Of a DNA stretch of 64,000 nucleotides, positions 1 through 7,826 are shown in pieces (position 1 is the stretch's first letter; every line of letters starts with the position of its first letter). Position numbers and translations under genes: made by a program. Source of the stretch: Methylobacterium nodulans ORS 2060. GTDB lineage: Bacteria; Pseudomonadota; Alphaproteobacteria; Rhizobiales; Beijerinckiaceae. The stretch is taken from NCBI RefSeq assembly GCF_000022085.1, contig NC_011894.1, positions 4,920,001 through 4,984,000 of the forward strand. The letters run 5' to 3'. The notes beneath the pieces are model-generated. The model worked only from the letters and a program-made list of their open reading frames with translations, was not told the DNA's origin and did no database searches.

Positions 1-1251
1 TCGAGGAGTGCCAGAGGTCACGCACATCCGATCGATCCGCCGGATCCCGCTGTGTCCCTGCAGCTTTGGCATCGCACCGGTCAAGCGCAGCTGCGGAAGG
101 TGGCGCGCCAGGACAGCCAGCCCCTCCTCCAGCTCCGCCCGTGCCAAAGCCTCACCGATGCAGCGATGCGCCCCGCCGCCGAACACCGGATGCAGGCGTG
201 GGTGATCCGTGCGGTGAATGTCGAAGACGTCGGGCCGCGCATAGACCTGCTCGTCGCGCATCGCCGACATGGTCGAGAGAATGATCACCGCCCCGGCCGG
301 CAGCACATGTCCATCGAGTGCGATGTCCTCCTGCGTGAGGCGTGCGGAAGAGGCGGCGCTCGGCTCGAAACGGAGGGCTTCCGTCACCGCCCGCGGGATC
401 AGGGCGGGATCACGGCAGACCGCCTCCCATTGCTCGCGGTGCTGCAGGAGAAGCGCCACCTGCATGGCCCCTGCCACGCGCGTCGTATCGGTTCCCCCGA
501 TGATCAACTGCACGATCTGGGCGATGATCTCCAGGGGCGAGAGGTCGCTCGCCTCCTCGGCCTCCGCCCGATAGCGGGACAGGAAGTCGTCGCCGGGTGC
601 CCGACGCCGCTCCTCGATGAGGCGAGCGACGTAATCCTTCAGCTCCCCGGCCGCAGCCTGAAGGTCCGGGATGTCCTCCGGCCCGAACGCGAAGCTCAGC
701 ACGCGGGAGACCTCGTAGGCGAGCCGTGTGAAGTGGGGGATATCCGCTTGCGGCAGGCCCAGAAGGCCGGCGATCGTCCTGGCCGGAATCAGCGCCGTGT
801 AATGCTCGACGAGATCGACCTCGCCCTCGTCCATCCAGCTCCCGACGAGAGCCTCCGCCGTGGCGCGGATGCGGGGCCGCAGGTCCTCGATCAGGCGGGC
901 GGCGAAGGTGCGTGTGAAAGGCGAGCGGCGCCGACGGTGGACCGTGCCATTGGCCGTGAGCATGCCATGCTCGAACAGGTCGAACAGCGCCCCGTCGTGA
1001 ATGCCGCGCATCTCCGGATACGCGGTCTCCGTCGCTCGAGCACGGGGGTCGCGCATGAGCTGCTCGACATTCCGCGAGCGGAGAACGAGGAAGCCGCCCG
1101 CCTCATGGGCGACGAAGGGCATGCGGGGCCGGTAGTGACGGAACACGCCGTGCGGGTCGGCTTCCAGTTCTGCGACGGACAGGATCGGGATGGCATCCGG
1201 CTGCTCGGCCGTCCGCGGATCGTCGTCACTTCTGCGCACCTGTCGTTCCAT
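1..1251 (-). CDS. Cytochrome P450, C-terminus cut by window edge
   Basis: At least 417 codons are open from an ATG at 1251 to the left edge with no stop. The product is a soluble bacterial cytochrome P450, a haem-thiolate monooxygenase that needs separate redox partners. Three family landmarks can be read in order: an I-helix GGTDTTR near residue 250 (oxygen activation), the ExxR of EALRFEP near residue 289, and the haem-binding FGGGAHRCIG with the axial Cys at residue 364. The reading frame continues about 50 residues past that Cys, so only a few residues can be missing. The substrate cannot be told from sequence. No ferredoxin or reductase gene lies beside it in the window. Confidence 0.93.
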   Translation of the reverse strand, partial: MERQVRRSDDDPRTAEQPDAIPILSVAELEADPHGVFRHYRPRMPFVAHEAGGFLVLRSRNVEQLMRDPRARATETAYPEMRGIHDGALFDLFEHGMLTANGTVHRRRRSPFTRTFAARLIEDLRPRIRATAEALVGSWMDEGEVDLVEHYTALIPARTIAGLLGLPQADIPHFTRLAYEVSRVLSFAFGPEDIPDLQAAAGELKDYVARLIEERRRAPGDDFLSRYRAEAEEASDLSPLEIIAQIVQLIIGGTDTTRVAGAMQVALLLQHREQWEAVCRDPALIPRAVTEALRFEPSAASSARLTQEDIALDGHVLPAGAVIILSTMSAMRDEQVYARPDVFDIHRTDHPRLHPVFGGGAHRCIGEALARAELEEGLAVLARHLPQLRLTGAMPKLQGHSGIRRIDRMCVTSGTPR

Positions 1252-1467
1252 CTCGCCTCATCCTTCTCGCGCTCATTCCACGGAGCAGGCTCGCCGCGTC
1301 GGATGACGCCATGAGGTCCGGTGAATGAGGTCCGGTGCCTCGCGGCGCATGGCGGGCGTGAAGCGACCGGTGGCTCGGCAAGTCGGATCCGCCGCGGCGC
1401 GCGACCTCGGCCACCTGCCGACGGCTCGCCGTTCCGGGGGCGAGCGTCCGACGGCAGCCGGACCTCC

Positions 1468-1962
1468 TCACCGGCGCGATGTTCTCTGCCCGGGCGTCTT
1501 GAAGTCTCCCTGCCACTGGCCGGTGAAGTCCGTTGGCGAGCTGAAGGCTACCGAGAAGGTTCCCCTGCCCTTGAGCCCAGCGAAGTCGCCGCTTCCCTTG
1601 GTCGTCCTGAACGTGCCGGTTGCCGTGACCCTGCCCATGGGATCCGTCGTGACGGTTCCCTTGTAGGGGCTGCTCGTCGTGCCCGTGGGGGTGATGAAGG
1701 TAATGGTTCCCGTCACCGGACCCTGGCCGCCCTTGAGGACGGTGACGTCGCTCCATTGCACGCGGGCTCCATCGAGCGGAGTGCCAGGACCAGCATTCGT
1801 TCCCGACGCAGTTTTGGTAATCCTCATATCTCCCGGAGCGCCCATTGGCTGGACGTCCTGACTATCGACGTGCCCGATCAGCGACCCTGCCATTGGCATG
1901 GCAAACGCAACGGACGACAACGCGGTTGTAAGAGCGGCAGCAGCCGCAAGCTTCTGCAGCAT
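1468..1962 (-). CDS. Secreted hypothetical protein, beta-rich
   Basis: This 164-residue protein starts with a clear Sec signal peptide (about 21 residues, ending SVAFA before MP). The mature part is rich in Thr and Gly and has alternating hydrophobic segments, with GTITF, GTVTT, GTFRTTKGSGDFAGL and GTFSV stretches typical of an all-beta barrel. The GSGDFAGLKGRGTF segment recalls allene-oxide-cyclase/dirigent-like barrels, but I would not name a family on that alone. A strong GAGGAG Shine-Dalgarno lies upstream of the ATG. It is transcribed towards the P450 with a 216-bp gap, so co-transcription is possible. Function unknown; probably periplasmic or extracellular. Confidence 0.8.
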   Translation of the reverse strand: MLQKLAAAAALTTALSSVAFAMPMAGSLIGHVDSQDVQPMGAPGDMRITKTASGTNAGPGTPLDGARVQWSDVTVLKGGQGPVTGTITFITPTGTTSSPYKGTVTTDPMGRVTATGTFRTTKGSGDFAGLKGRGTFSVAFSSPTDFTGQWQGDFKTPGQRTSRR

Positions 1963-2354
1963 CGCGCGCTTCTCCTCATTGATGTGCTTGTTACGACCAC
2001 TGTCGGCAAATGCGGACAGTGACAGACTAGTTGAAATAGAAATAATCTGTCAAATTCTTTCACAGATTAGCTTGGCATTATTGACCTTGTGCGCAAGTTG
2101 ATTTGGCAATCTGCAATCCTTTTGCCGGGTCTGATCAAGACAGAACCGGTCCGGATGCGCGTTCACGAGACGTCCGGACTCCTCGTCGGCGGCGGGGGCC
2201 GGCACTTGCAATGGCCACTCCCGATCGGAATGGCTTGTGGTGCGGTGGAGACACAGTCATAGTCGATGATTGGGGGGCCGTTGCCTGGAGCGTGTGAACC
2301 GGGTCAGCCACACCCCCAACTTCCGTATTGCACAACAACGACATGGGAGGAACG
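1963..2354. other. Intergenic region, no gene seen
   Basis: About 390 bp with a locally AT-rich part (2030-2110) directly upstream of the minus-strand secreted gene, which is where its promoter should lie. Open frames here lack coding character or a ribosome-binding site. Confidence 0.5.
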
Positions 2355-2531
2355 ATGCGCTTGTTTCAGGTAAAACAGGTCCGGACCGGCGCGATCCTGT
2401 GGGTGGGAGAGGCTGGGTCACGCGAACAGGCGCTGGAGGCCATGGCTCACGAAGCTGGCTACATGGACTTCGCGCACGTCCCGGTCGACGCGTATGGGGG
2501 CGGTGTCGAGGTCGAAGCCATCTTCGTGTGA
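2355..2531 (+). CDS. Small hypothetical protein (58 aa)
   Basis: The start at 2355 (MRLFQVKQ) is preferred over upstream in-frame starts because GGAGG lies six bases before it. The product is a 58-residue acidic protein without signal peptide or membrane segment. It looks like one small alpha/beta domain: a strand (RLFQVKQVRTGAILWV), a helix (REQALEAMAHEAG) and a C-terminal strand (GVEVEAIFV). I do not recognise a named family. A perfect intrinsic terminator follows 22 bp after the stop, so this is probably a single-gene transcript. Confidence 0.75.
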   Translation: MRLFQVKQVRTGAILWVGEAGSREQALEAMAHEAGYMDFAHVPVDAYGGGVEVEAIFV

Positions 2532-2553
2532 GGCGTTCGCGCAAGCTTTGTTC

Positions 2554-2576
2554 AAAGGCGGCTTCGGCCGCCTTTT
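2554..2576 (+). terminator. Intrinsic terminator after the 58-aa gene
   Basis: A stem AAAGGCGGC / GCCGCCTTT closed by a TTCG tetraloop is followed by a T run. The A run on the 5' side means it could also end transcription coming from the right. Confidence 0.8.
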
Positions 2577-2672
2577 ATGGTACCGTGAACAGCTTCGCCC
2601 TGGTTGGAGTTGCGGCCTCGCCAGCCTGCCGCCTGCCCCGGATGCTCGCCGGCTCGTCGACGGGCGCCAACC

Positions 2673-2852
2673 TCAGCCGGGCAAGGTCAGATAGGCACCC
2701 AACATTCCGAGCACCGCAATCGCGCAGCCCGTGTAGAGCATGAATCTTGTATCATGCAGGTCTTCAGACATCCTGCGATGTACAAGGTTTAAAGCCGAAA
2801 CCGCAACAGTTGCGGCCCCGGCAGATATCACCGACGACATGACAGTTATCAT
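2673..2852 (-). CDS. Small two-segment membrane protein (59 aa)
   Basis: From the ATG at 2852 the frame encodes 59 residues with two hydrophobic segments (VISAGAATVAVSALNLV and FMLYTGCAIAVLGMLGAYL) separated by a charged loop (HRRMSEDLHD). That is the layout of a small inner-membrane hairpin protein. A TTG at 2867 and an ATG at 2840 are alternative in-frame starts; none has a strong Shine-Dalgarno, so the start is uncertain. Family not recognised. Confidence 0.6.
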   Translation of the reverse strand: MITVMSSVISAGAATVAVSALNLVHRRMSEDLHDTRFMLYTGCAIAVLGMLGAYLTLPG

Positions 2853-3247
2853 TCTCGCCACCCGCAAGACACGTTACGATATTTTGCTCTCCAACACGGC
2901 GTGCAACCTTCCGCGCGGGTCTGCTGCGGCCCACGGTGCTCCATTGTTGTTGACGCAAGCCGGATTAAGATTAGGGATCTGAGTTCGTTCGGTACGACTG
3001 CTTGAACGTACCCCCGACACAATGGCGCCGCCAGAACGCTTTGGGGCTACATTGCTTCGGCCCGAAGAAGGGCAATCCGCCGCAGCGCGCCGGGCGGGCT
3101 GACGGCGGTCTCCGGCCCCCTCGCGCCAAAGCGACTCCCAGGCACCGTACCACGGTTCTTCAAGCCGCAGAACGATTCGGCCTTCGAGAACGTTGCTCCT
3201 GTCTTAAGCCCGCCGGCGCATGGCGTGGCAGAAGATGGGAGATCGTC
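2853..3247. other. Intergenic region, no gene seen
   Basis: About 395 bp between two small genes. I see no convincing reading frame, RNA or repeat. It should hold the divergent promoters of the membrane protein on the left and the secreted protein on the right. Confidence 0.45.
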
Positions 3248-3415
3248 ATGAGGAAAGTCGCAGCCCTTACCGCAGCTCTGATCGTGCTGGCCGGTCCGGT
3301 GCTGGCGCAGGGCCGCCCGGCCGGGAGTTCGTCGGGAGCGGCGAGCAACGCCGAGGAGAACAACAAGCCGCGGTCCAACACGGCCGGCGGTGGCAGCAGC
3401 GGCGGCAGTCAGTAG
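3248..3415 (+). CDS. Small secreted Gly/Ser-rich protein (55 aa)
   Basis: Start chosen at 3248 because GGGAGA lies just upstream and the reading then begins with a textbook signal peptide (MRKVAALTAALIVLAGPVLAQ, cleavage after AQ or AQG). The mature part is only about 34 residues, disordered, rich in Gly, Ser and Asn (SSGAASNAEENNKPRSN, ending GGGSSGGSQ). No catalytic features. Small secreted proteins of this kind are common in this bacterial group; role unknown. Confidence 0.72.
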   Translation: MRKVAALTAALIVLAGPVLAQGRPAGSSSGAASNAEENNKPRSNTAGGGSSGGSQ

Positions 3416-3508
3416 AGGTCTGGCACCCCGGGCGTTGGGCGCTATCCCTTTCGCAGCCGGATGTTCGAGTTCGACCCCACGACCTTCACGGGCCCAGGCT
3501 CCGCGGCG

Positions 3509-4231
3509 TCACGGAGCGGCGGTACGGCCCAGCCTCCCGTCGTAGCCCAGAGCCCGGGCCAGGGCGGCGCGGGCGCGATTGACCCGGCTCTTCACGGTGC
3601 CAACTTGGCAGCCCATCAGATCGGCCGCAGCCTCGTAGGTCAGGCCCTGGGTGGCGATCAGCAACAGCGCCTCGCGCTGAACGGGCGGCAGCTCGTTCAG
3701 CCGCGCCCAGACCTCGCGCAGCTCGAGACCGTCCTCCTGATCCGGTCGGGCGATCAGCTGCCCGGCGGCGCTGCCATCGCTGTCCTCGACCTCGCGCCGG
3801 CGCTTGCGGGCATGGCTGTAGAACTGGTTGCGCAGGATCGTGAACAGCCACGCCTTGAGATTCGTGCCGGCCTCGAAACGGTGCTGGTTCTGCCAGGCCC
3901 GCAGCAGCGTCTCCTGCACCAGGTCGTCAGCTTGGGCCAGGTTGGCGGTCAGCGACACTGCAAAGGCCCGCAACGCCGGTAGAGCTGCCAGCAGGTCGTC
4001 GCGGAACGTGGACGCGGCCGCCGGCGGTTCGGCCAGAGCCACCTCCAGGCGAGCGATCAAATCGAGCAACACCTGCGGCTGCTGCTCGGCGATGAAGGCC
4101 GCATAGGCGGCCCGCAGCTGCGTGCCGAGGTGGTCGTGCACGAACCGGGGCAGACGAGGGCGCAGATCGACGGGCAAGGCCGCAGCCGGCCCCTGGTCCG
4201 GCATAGCCGGCTTCCTGCCTTCAGGAATCAT
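3509..4231 (-). CDS. ECF sigma factor (EcfG-like) with N-terminal NepR-like domain
   Basis: A 240-residue protein. Residues about 30-70 (HLGTQLRAAYAAFIAEQQP, then LLDLIARLEVAL) resemble NepR, the small anti-sigma factor of the alphaproteobacterial general stress response. Residues about 85-150 are sigma-70 region 2 (LAQADDLVQETLLRAWQNQ, then NLKAWLFTILRNQFY). Residues about 165-225 are region 4 (LPPVQREALLLIATQGLTYEAAADLMGC as the helix-turn-helix, then GTVKSRVNRARAAL). Free NepR is normally held by phosphorylated PhyR and encoded apart from sigma-EcfG; here the two are on one chain. A second in-frame ATG at 4204 also has a good ribosome-binding site. No phyR or histidine kinase lies nearby. 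Sigma assignment is firm; the NepR-like part is by motif. Confidence 0.85.
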   Translation of the reverse strand: MIPEGRKPAMPDQGPAAALPVDLRPRLPRFVHDHLGTQLRAAYAAFIAEQQPQVLLDLIARLEVALAEPPAAASTFRDDLLAALPALRAFAVSLTANLAQADDLVQETLLRAWQNQHRFEAGTNLKAWLFTILRNQFYSHARKRRREVEDSDGSAAGQLIARPDQEDGLELREVWARLNELPPVQREALLLIATQGLTYEAAADLMGCQVGTVKSRVNRARAALARALGYDGRLGRTAAP

Positions 4232-4686
4232 GATGCCTCTTGCGCTCGCTCACACATGAGAAGCCGCAGATTCACGCTTCGAGGGTGCGCTTTCTTTTGG
4301 CAAAAGCATCCTGAACGAAGCCTAAATATGAATCCGAGGCGGTCGCATATACTTCATTTCTGGAGTGTTATAGCTTGGCCATGCCGCCGTCCAGCCCTCA
4401 TCGGCGCCGTCTCAAGCCCTCTTCATCTTTGAACAATACACATTTTTTATATTTCGATCATGCGCTGATTCCGACCATGCAGGGCCGCAAGAGATACGCA
4501 CAATCGGCTCATGATCATTGTAACCTGAAAGATTCGGTTCAATTCGCGCCTCGAGAACTGCCGAATGATGCCATCCTCATCCACAGAGGGTGTGCCGATG
4601 GCGCATCATCGGCATTCGGAAGCAGCGCAAGCGAAGGCAGACGAAAGACAACCGAGCGATGGCGTTCGATGCGAACTTGAGGCAGT
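4232..4686. other. Intergenic region, locally AT-rich
   Basis: Roughly 450 bp between the sigma gene and the MerR gene, with an AT-rich centre (4310-4530). I find no supported gene. Promoters for both divergent neighbours must lie here. I looked for GGAAC-type EcfG promoter elements and saw none. Confidence 0.4.
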
Positions 4687-4714
4687 CTTGACCCTGGAGC
4701 GGTTACGGGACAAG
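4687..4714 (+). promoter_or_regulatory. Candidate MerR-type operator dyad
   Basis: CTTGACCC - 12 bp - GGGACAAG is an imperfect inverted repeat (7 of 8 positions) that overlaps a TTGACC -35-like hexamer and ends 7 bp before the merR-like start. Its position suggests autoregulation by the neighbouring MerR protein, but a matching -10 box at the 19-20 bp spacing usual for MerR promoters is not obvious. Confidence 0.4.
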
Positions 4715-4721
4715 CGTCGGC

Positions 4722-5156
4722 ATGCCAGAATCATCCGTGCACGGCCTGACCATTGGCGCGCTGGCGGCCCGCACGGGTGTTCACCTGGAAACCATCCGCT
4801 ATTACGAGCGGATCGGCTTGGTTCCGCTGCCCTCCCGCTCGCCGGCCGGACACCGCCGCTATGATGCGGAGGCAATCCGTCGCCTGACTTTCGTGCGTCG
4901 CTGCCGGGAGCTCGGCTTTCCGCTCGAGAGCATCGGCGCCATGCTGGGCTTGGTGGACCGGCAGGCGGTCACCTGCAGCGAGGTCCAGACCATCGTGCGG
5001 CATCACCTCACCGAGGTGCGCGCGAAGCTCGCGGATCTGGAGCGGCTTGATCGAGCGCTCAGCGGGATGCTCAGCGCCTGTCCGGGCGACGACCGTCCCG
5101 ATTGTCCGATCCTCGATGCGCTCATGCGACCTGATGCCAACGGCCCAGGCTGCTGA
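4722..5156 (+). CDS. MerR-family metal-responsive regulator
   Basis: 144 residues with the MerR winged helix-turn-helix at the N-terminus (TIGALAARTGVHLETIRYYERIGL), a central helix region and a long dimerisation helix (HHLTEVRAKLADLERLDRAL). Three cysteines sit where metal-sensing members bind metal: C85 at the start of the long helix, C120, and C128 in the CPIL motif. The 35- and 8-residue spacing resembles mercury/zinc/cadmium-type sensors rather than a drug-binding MerR. No metal pump or reductase gene adjoins it, so the target is unknown. Confidence 0.9.
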   Translation: MPESSVHGLTIGALAARTGVHLETIRYYERIGLVPLPSRSPAGHRRYDAEAIRRLTFVRRCRELGFPLESIGAMLGLVDRQAVTCSEVQTIVRHHLTEVRAKLADLERLDRALSGMLSACPGDDRPDCPILDALMRPDANGPGC

Positions 5157-5463
5157 TGCAGCGGGTCGCGCAGGAATCTTCAAAGTAGACCAAGGGCGTA
5201 TGGCCAATATCGATGGTTCATGAAGTCTCTGTCGCCACCCTGACCGAGGCAATCCTCCTGTCTCGCATCACCATCATCCTTGCCGTTTCGGATCGAGAAT
5301 AGGAGGTCAATATATACAATACGGCCTGCGACGCTCCCCGCTCGACTGCCGCCACGGGCTTGGCAGCGCCATGAGCGACGAAGGCCACGCCTGGAGCCTC
5401 CTGCTCCCAGCCGAGCGCTTCGGCAATGACAAGCGTTGCTCAGGAAGAACGCAGGCTGTTCAT
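5157..5463. other. Intergenic region, nothing recognised
   Basis: About 300 bp with no supported gene. An AGGAGGTCAA box followed by an AT-rich string occurs near 5300 but no coding frame follows it. Confidence 0.4.
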
Positions 5464-5715
5464 CTACTGAAGCCACTCGTCCCAGACCTCGTATGTATTG
5501 TAGAGCTTGCGTATCACGACAGCAACCTTTCGCACAACCTCGCAATGCTCTTCCGTTGCTTCATCATTGATGGATATGCAAAATGCCGGATATGTGCGCG
5601 CCGGCCGACGGCGCGCGATCTCGATGCTGAAGATATTCTCACATCCGGGTATGCCGCGCGCCTGGGCCAAGGTCAGCGCCTCGATCTCTGCGCGCGTCTT
5701 CATTTGACGGCACAT
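5464..5715 (-). CDS. Hypothetical protein (83 aa)
   Basis: Start set at 5715 (MCRQMKTRAEIEAL) because AGGGAG lies eight bases upstream; an in-frame start 11 codons further out lacks one. The 83-residue product is predicted alpha/beta: an N-terminal helix, a strand pair (NIFSIEIARRRPARTYPAFCISIN), then a long amphipathic helix (EEHCEVVRKVAVVIRKLY) and an acidic, aromatic C-terminus (EVWDEWLQ). No signal peptide or membrane segment. Family not recognised. Confidence 0.62.
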   Translation of the reverse strand: MCRQMKTRAEIEALTLAQARGIPGCENIFSIEIARRRPARTYPAFCISINDEATEEHCEVVRKVAVVIRKLYNTYEVWDEWLQ

Positions 5716-5902
5716 GATCAATACTCCCTTTGGGAGCGAATGGAGCAACTATTCCGTGCCCATTGGCTGCCGCGAACAAGTGGAAATTCAGGATGATCTC
5801 CACCTGCTCGCCCGCTCCCTCCACCGAGCCCATGGCTCAGGCTGTACGGCTTGGGCTGACCTCGGTCGAACTCGCGTCACGTCCCTCGTGGCACCGCCCC
5901 GG

Positions 5903-6229
5903 CTACTCGTCGTCTCCGAACCAGTCGCGGCCCGGCTCGATGCAGCGATAGCCCACGAGACATTCAGGATTGTCCCGCGTGGGCGCGAACCCGTTGGCGG
6001 TCACCTCCGTCGGCTCGCAGAAGCTGCGGTCCCGCACGAAGCGATCATAGGTGAAGCCGCCTGTGCCGAGCACCAGCGCGCCGCGCGCGGAGACGAGCCT
6101 CGCCGCTTGCCGGCAGGTCATGTCGAGGCTGGACGGGCGCTCCTGCGCATCCGATGCGCCTGACACGGCCGAGAGAAGAGCGACCGCGGCACAGACCGGT
6201 AGCCTCAACCGCGGACGATCGCACGACAT
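5903..6229 (-). CDS. Secreted cysteine-containing hypothetical protein (108 aa)
   Basis: The ATG at 6229 has GGAGG upstream and gives a Sec signal peptide (about 28 residues, ending SGASDAQ). The mature region has Cys residues in TCRQAA, SFCEP, PECLVGYRC and probably forms disulfides in the periplasm. The order TCRQAARLVSARGALVLGTG followed by YDRFVRD looks like a conserved domain of small rhizobial exported proteins, which I know only as uncharacterised. Longer in-frame starts up to 6304 would bury the signal peptide. Confidence 0.72.
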   Translation of the reverse strand: MSCDRPRLRLPVCAAVALLSAVSGASDAQERPSSLDMTCRQAARLVSARGALVLGTGGFTYDRFVRDRSFCEPTEVTANGFAPTRDNPECLVGYRCIEPGRDWFGDDE

Positions 6230-6513
6230 GCCGGCCTCCGCTCCAAACGAACGCCCAACGTGCATCGGCCGAGTTGGATCCTGGAGAGGAGGCAGGTCCG
6301 ACATCCGGGCTCTGCCTCCTGGGATCTCACCTCATTTCGGCCGCGCGGCCCGGGTGCCCCGCCGCCCCGCGCCCGGCGGCCCTCCGTCCGGCGCGGGCGC
6401 ACGAGCGGATCCGTTCACGACGGAGCGGAGGCCGCTCCAGGCGTTTGACCACGTGCATGGTCCGCGGCAAACCGGTGCCCGCCTCCTCGGACACCGCTCT
6501 GGCGCGGCGGATG

Positions 6514-7194
6514 TCAGCCGCGCTCGCCCTCCGTCGCCTGATGCGCCATCAGCCTGTAGCTGACGACGTCGGGTAGGCCGAGGACGTGCTCCTGAAGGTA
6601 GCCGATGAGGCGCTCGGCCGCCTGCTCGGGCGTGAGCACGCTCGTATCCAGGCGCAGGTCTGGCGCGTCGGGCGCCTCGTAGGGCGAGTCGATCCCGGTG
6701 AAATGGGCGATCTCCCCGCGGCGCGCCCGCCGGTACAGCCCCTTGGGATCCCGCCGCTCGCACTCCGCCAGCGGCGCGTCCACGTGAACCTCGATGAAGG
6801 GCACCGCCCCAGCCGCTTTCCGCGCCTGCGCACGCTCGCGCCGGAAGGGCGAGATCAGCGAAACGATCACGATCAGCCCCGCATCCGCCATCAGCCGCGC
6901 CACCTCGACGGTGCGGCGCATGTTCTCGATGCGATCGGCATCCGAGAAGCCGAGATCTCGGTTGAGGCCGCTGCGCAGGTTGTCGCCATCGAGGATGTAG
7001 GCATGGCGGTCCTCCGCCGCGAGGCGGGTCTCGACCAGATTGGCCAGGGTGGACTTGCCCGCCCCCGACAGCCCGGTCAGCCATACGATGCAGGCCCGCT
7101 GCCGCATCAGGCCGGCACGCGCCCGGGCCGATAGCGTCAGAGGATGGGGATGAATGGTGTCGGCCCCGGGGGCCGAGAGATCGGCAGGATTCAT
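6514..7194 (-). CDS. cysC: Adenylylsulfate (APS) kinase
   Basis: 226 residues. APS kinase phosphorylates adenosine 5'-phosphosulfate with ATP to PAPS, the sulfonyl donor for sulfotransferases and an intermediate of sulfate assimilation; it is cytoplasmic. Visible motifs are the P-loop GLSGAGKST (41-49), the substrate-binding segment DGDNLRSGLNRDLGFSDADR, the lid region SPFRRERAQARK, FIEVHVDAPLAECERRDPKGLY and FTGIDSPYEAPDAPDL near the C-terminus. It is a stand-alone CysC, not the CysNC fusion common in proteobacteria, and no cysD/cysN lies next to it. A PAPS-using sulfotransferase-like protein is encoded at 45271-46515. Confidence 0.96.
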   Translation of the reverse strand: MNPADLSAPGADTIHPHPLTLSARARAGLMRQRACIVWLTGLSGAGKSTLANLVETRLAAEDRHAYILDGDNLRSGLNRDLGFSDADRIENMRRTVEVARLMADAGLIVIVSLISPFRRERAQARKAAGAVPFIEVHVDAPLAECERRDPKGLYRRARRGEIAHFTGIDSPYEAPDAPDLRLDTSVLTPEQAAERLIGYLQEHVLGLPDVVSYRLMAHQATEGERG

Positions 7195-7480
7195 GCAGTC
7201 AGCCTAGTCCGCTTCCCGCTCGCCGGTAGTGTATCGTTGCCACAGCCGGAAGCTTCTTGGTAAAGAAGTGTTTCTGCTCGCCATGGTGGTCGAGCTACGC
7301 CATGGCGCGGCGGATCTTGTCGATCCGTGCCGCAGCCGGCGGAGATGCAGTTCGACTGCTCATCCTGCCACGATCCTCGCACAAACGATCGGAAGCCGGC
7401 ATCGGCCGCCCACAGGCCGCCGCGGAGCGCCTCACTCGGGACAGGGATCCTCGTTGACAAACCGACCGGCGCGGAGGCAC

Positions 7481-7499
7481 ACTGTCTCTGGTATACAGT
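7481..7499 (+). promoter_or_regulatory. Operator-like inverted repeat upstream of oxc
   Basis: ACTGT - CTCTGGTAT - ACAGT is symmetric at its ends and contains GGTATAC, similar to the GGTATGCC half of the dyad next to the gntR gene at 13166-13182. FCD-type GntR regulators bind such short dyads, so control of oxc by that regulator is an inference. Confidence 0.35.
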
Positions 7500-7591
7500 C
7501 GACCCGATACAAAATCGGGCACGCCCGCAACGGCTCCTCGGATGGGGGCCGGTGGATGGGCGATCAACGATCAGCCTCAGGAGGAACGCTC

Positions 7592-7624
7592 ATGACCTGC
7601 CTCGACGCCCCATCGCCCGAGTGA
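7592..7624 (+). CDS. Candidate leader peptide MTCLDAPSPE upstream of oxc
   Basis: A ten-residue open frame begins at an ATG eight bases behind AGGAGGA, the best ribosome-binding site in this intergenic region, and ends 202 bp before the oxc start. It may be a translated leader or a chance frame; no attenuator hairpin was recognised. Confidence 0.3.
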   Translation: MTCLDAPSPE

Positions 7625-7826
7625 GACCGGCGGCGGTCCAGCCGCGACCGGTTCGGCGCCTCGGTGAGGCACCGCCCGACAGATCTTCCGAGCGATGAGA
7701 CGGCGCCAGAGGACCCAGCGCCGCGCCTCGCCCCAACGCGCGCCTTGCGCAAGCCAGAGACACATCGCCGGGCCGACCCAAGCCCAGCCCGACAGAAACC
7801 AAGCAGAGAAGACCAGGGGAATATCG

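Larger units (their letters stand above)
7195..7826. other. oxc upstream region with leader ORF and dyad
   Basis: A 630-bp gap between divergent cysC and oxc. It holds a TTGACA hexamer at 7454, the inverted repeat ACTGT - 9 bp - ACAGT at 7481-7499 that contains GGTATAC, and a ten-codon reading frame with a perfect ribosome-binding site (7592-7624). The rest shows no supported gene. Confidence 0.5.

Noticed and set aside
52..1314. 420-codon plus-strand frame over the P450 region
   Set aside because: The minus strand has the haem Cys motif, I-helix and ExxR in one frame; the plus-strand frame is its mirror.
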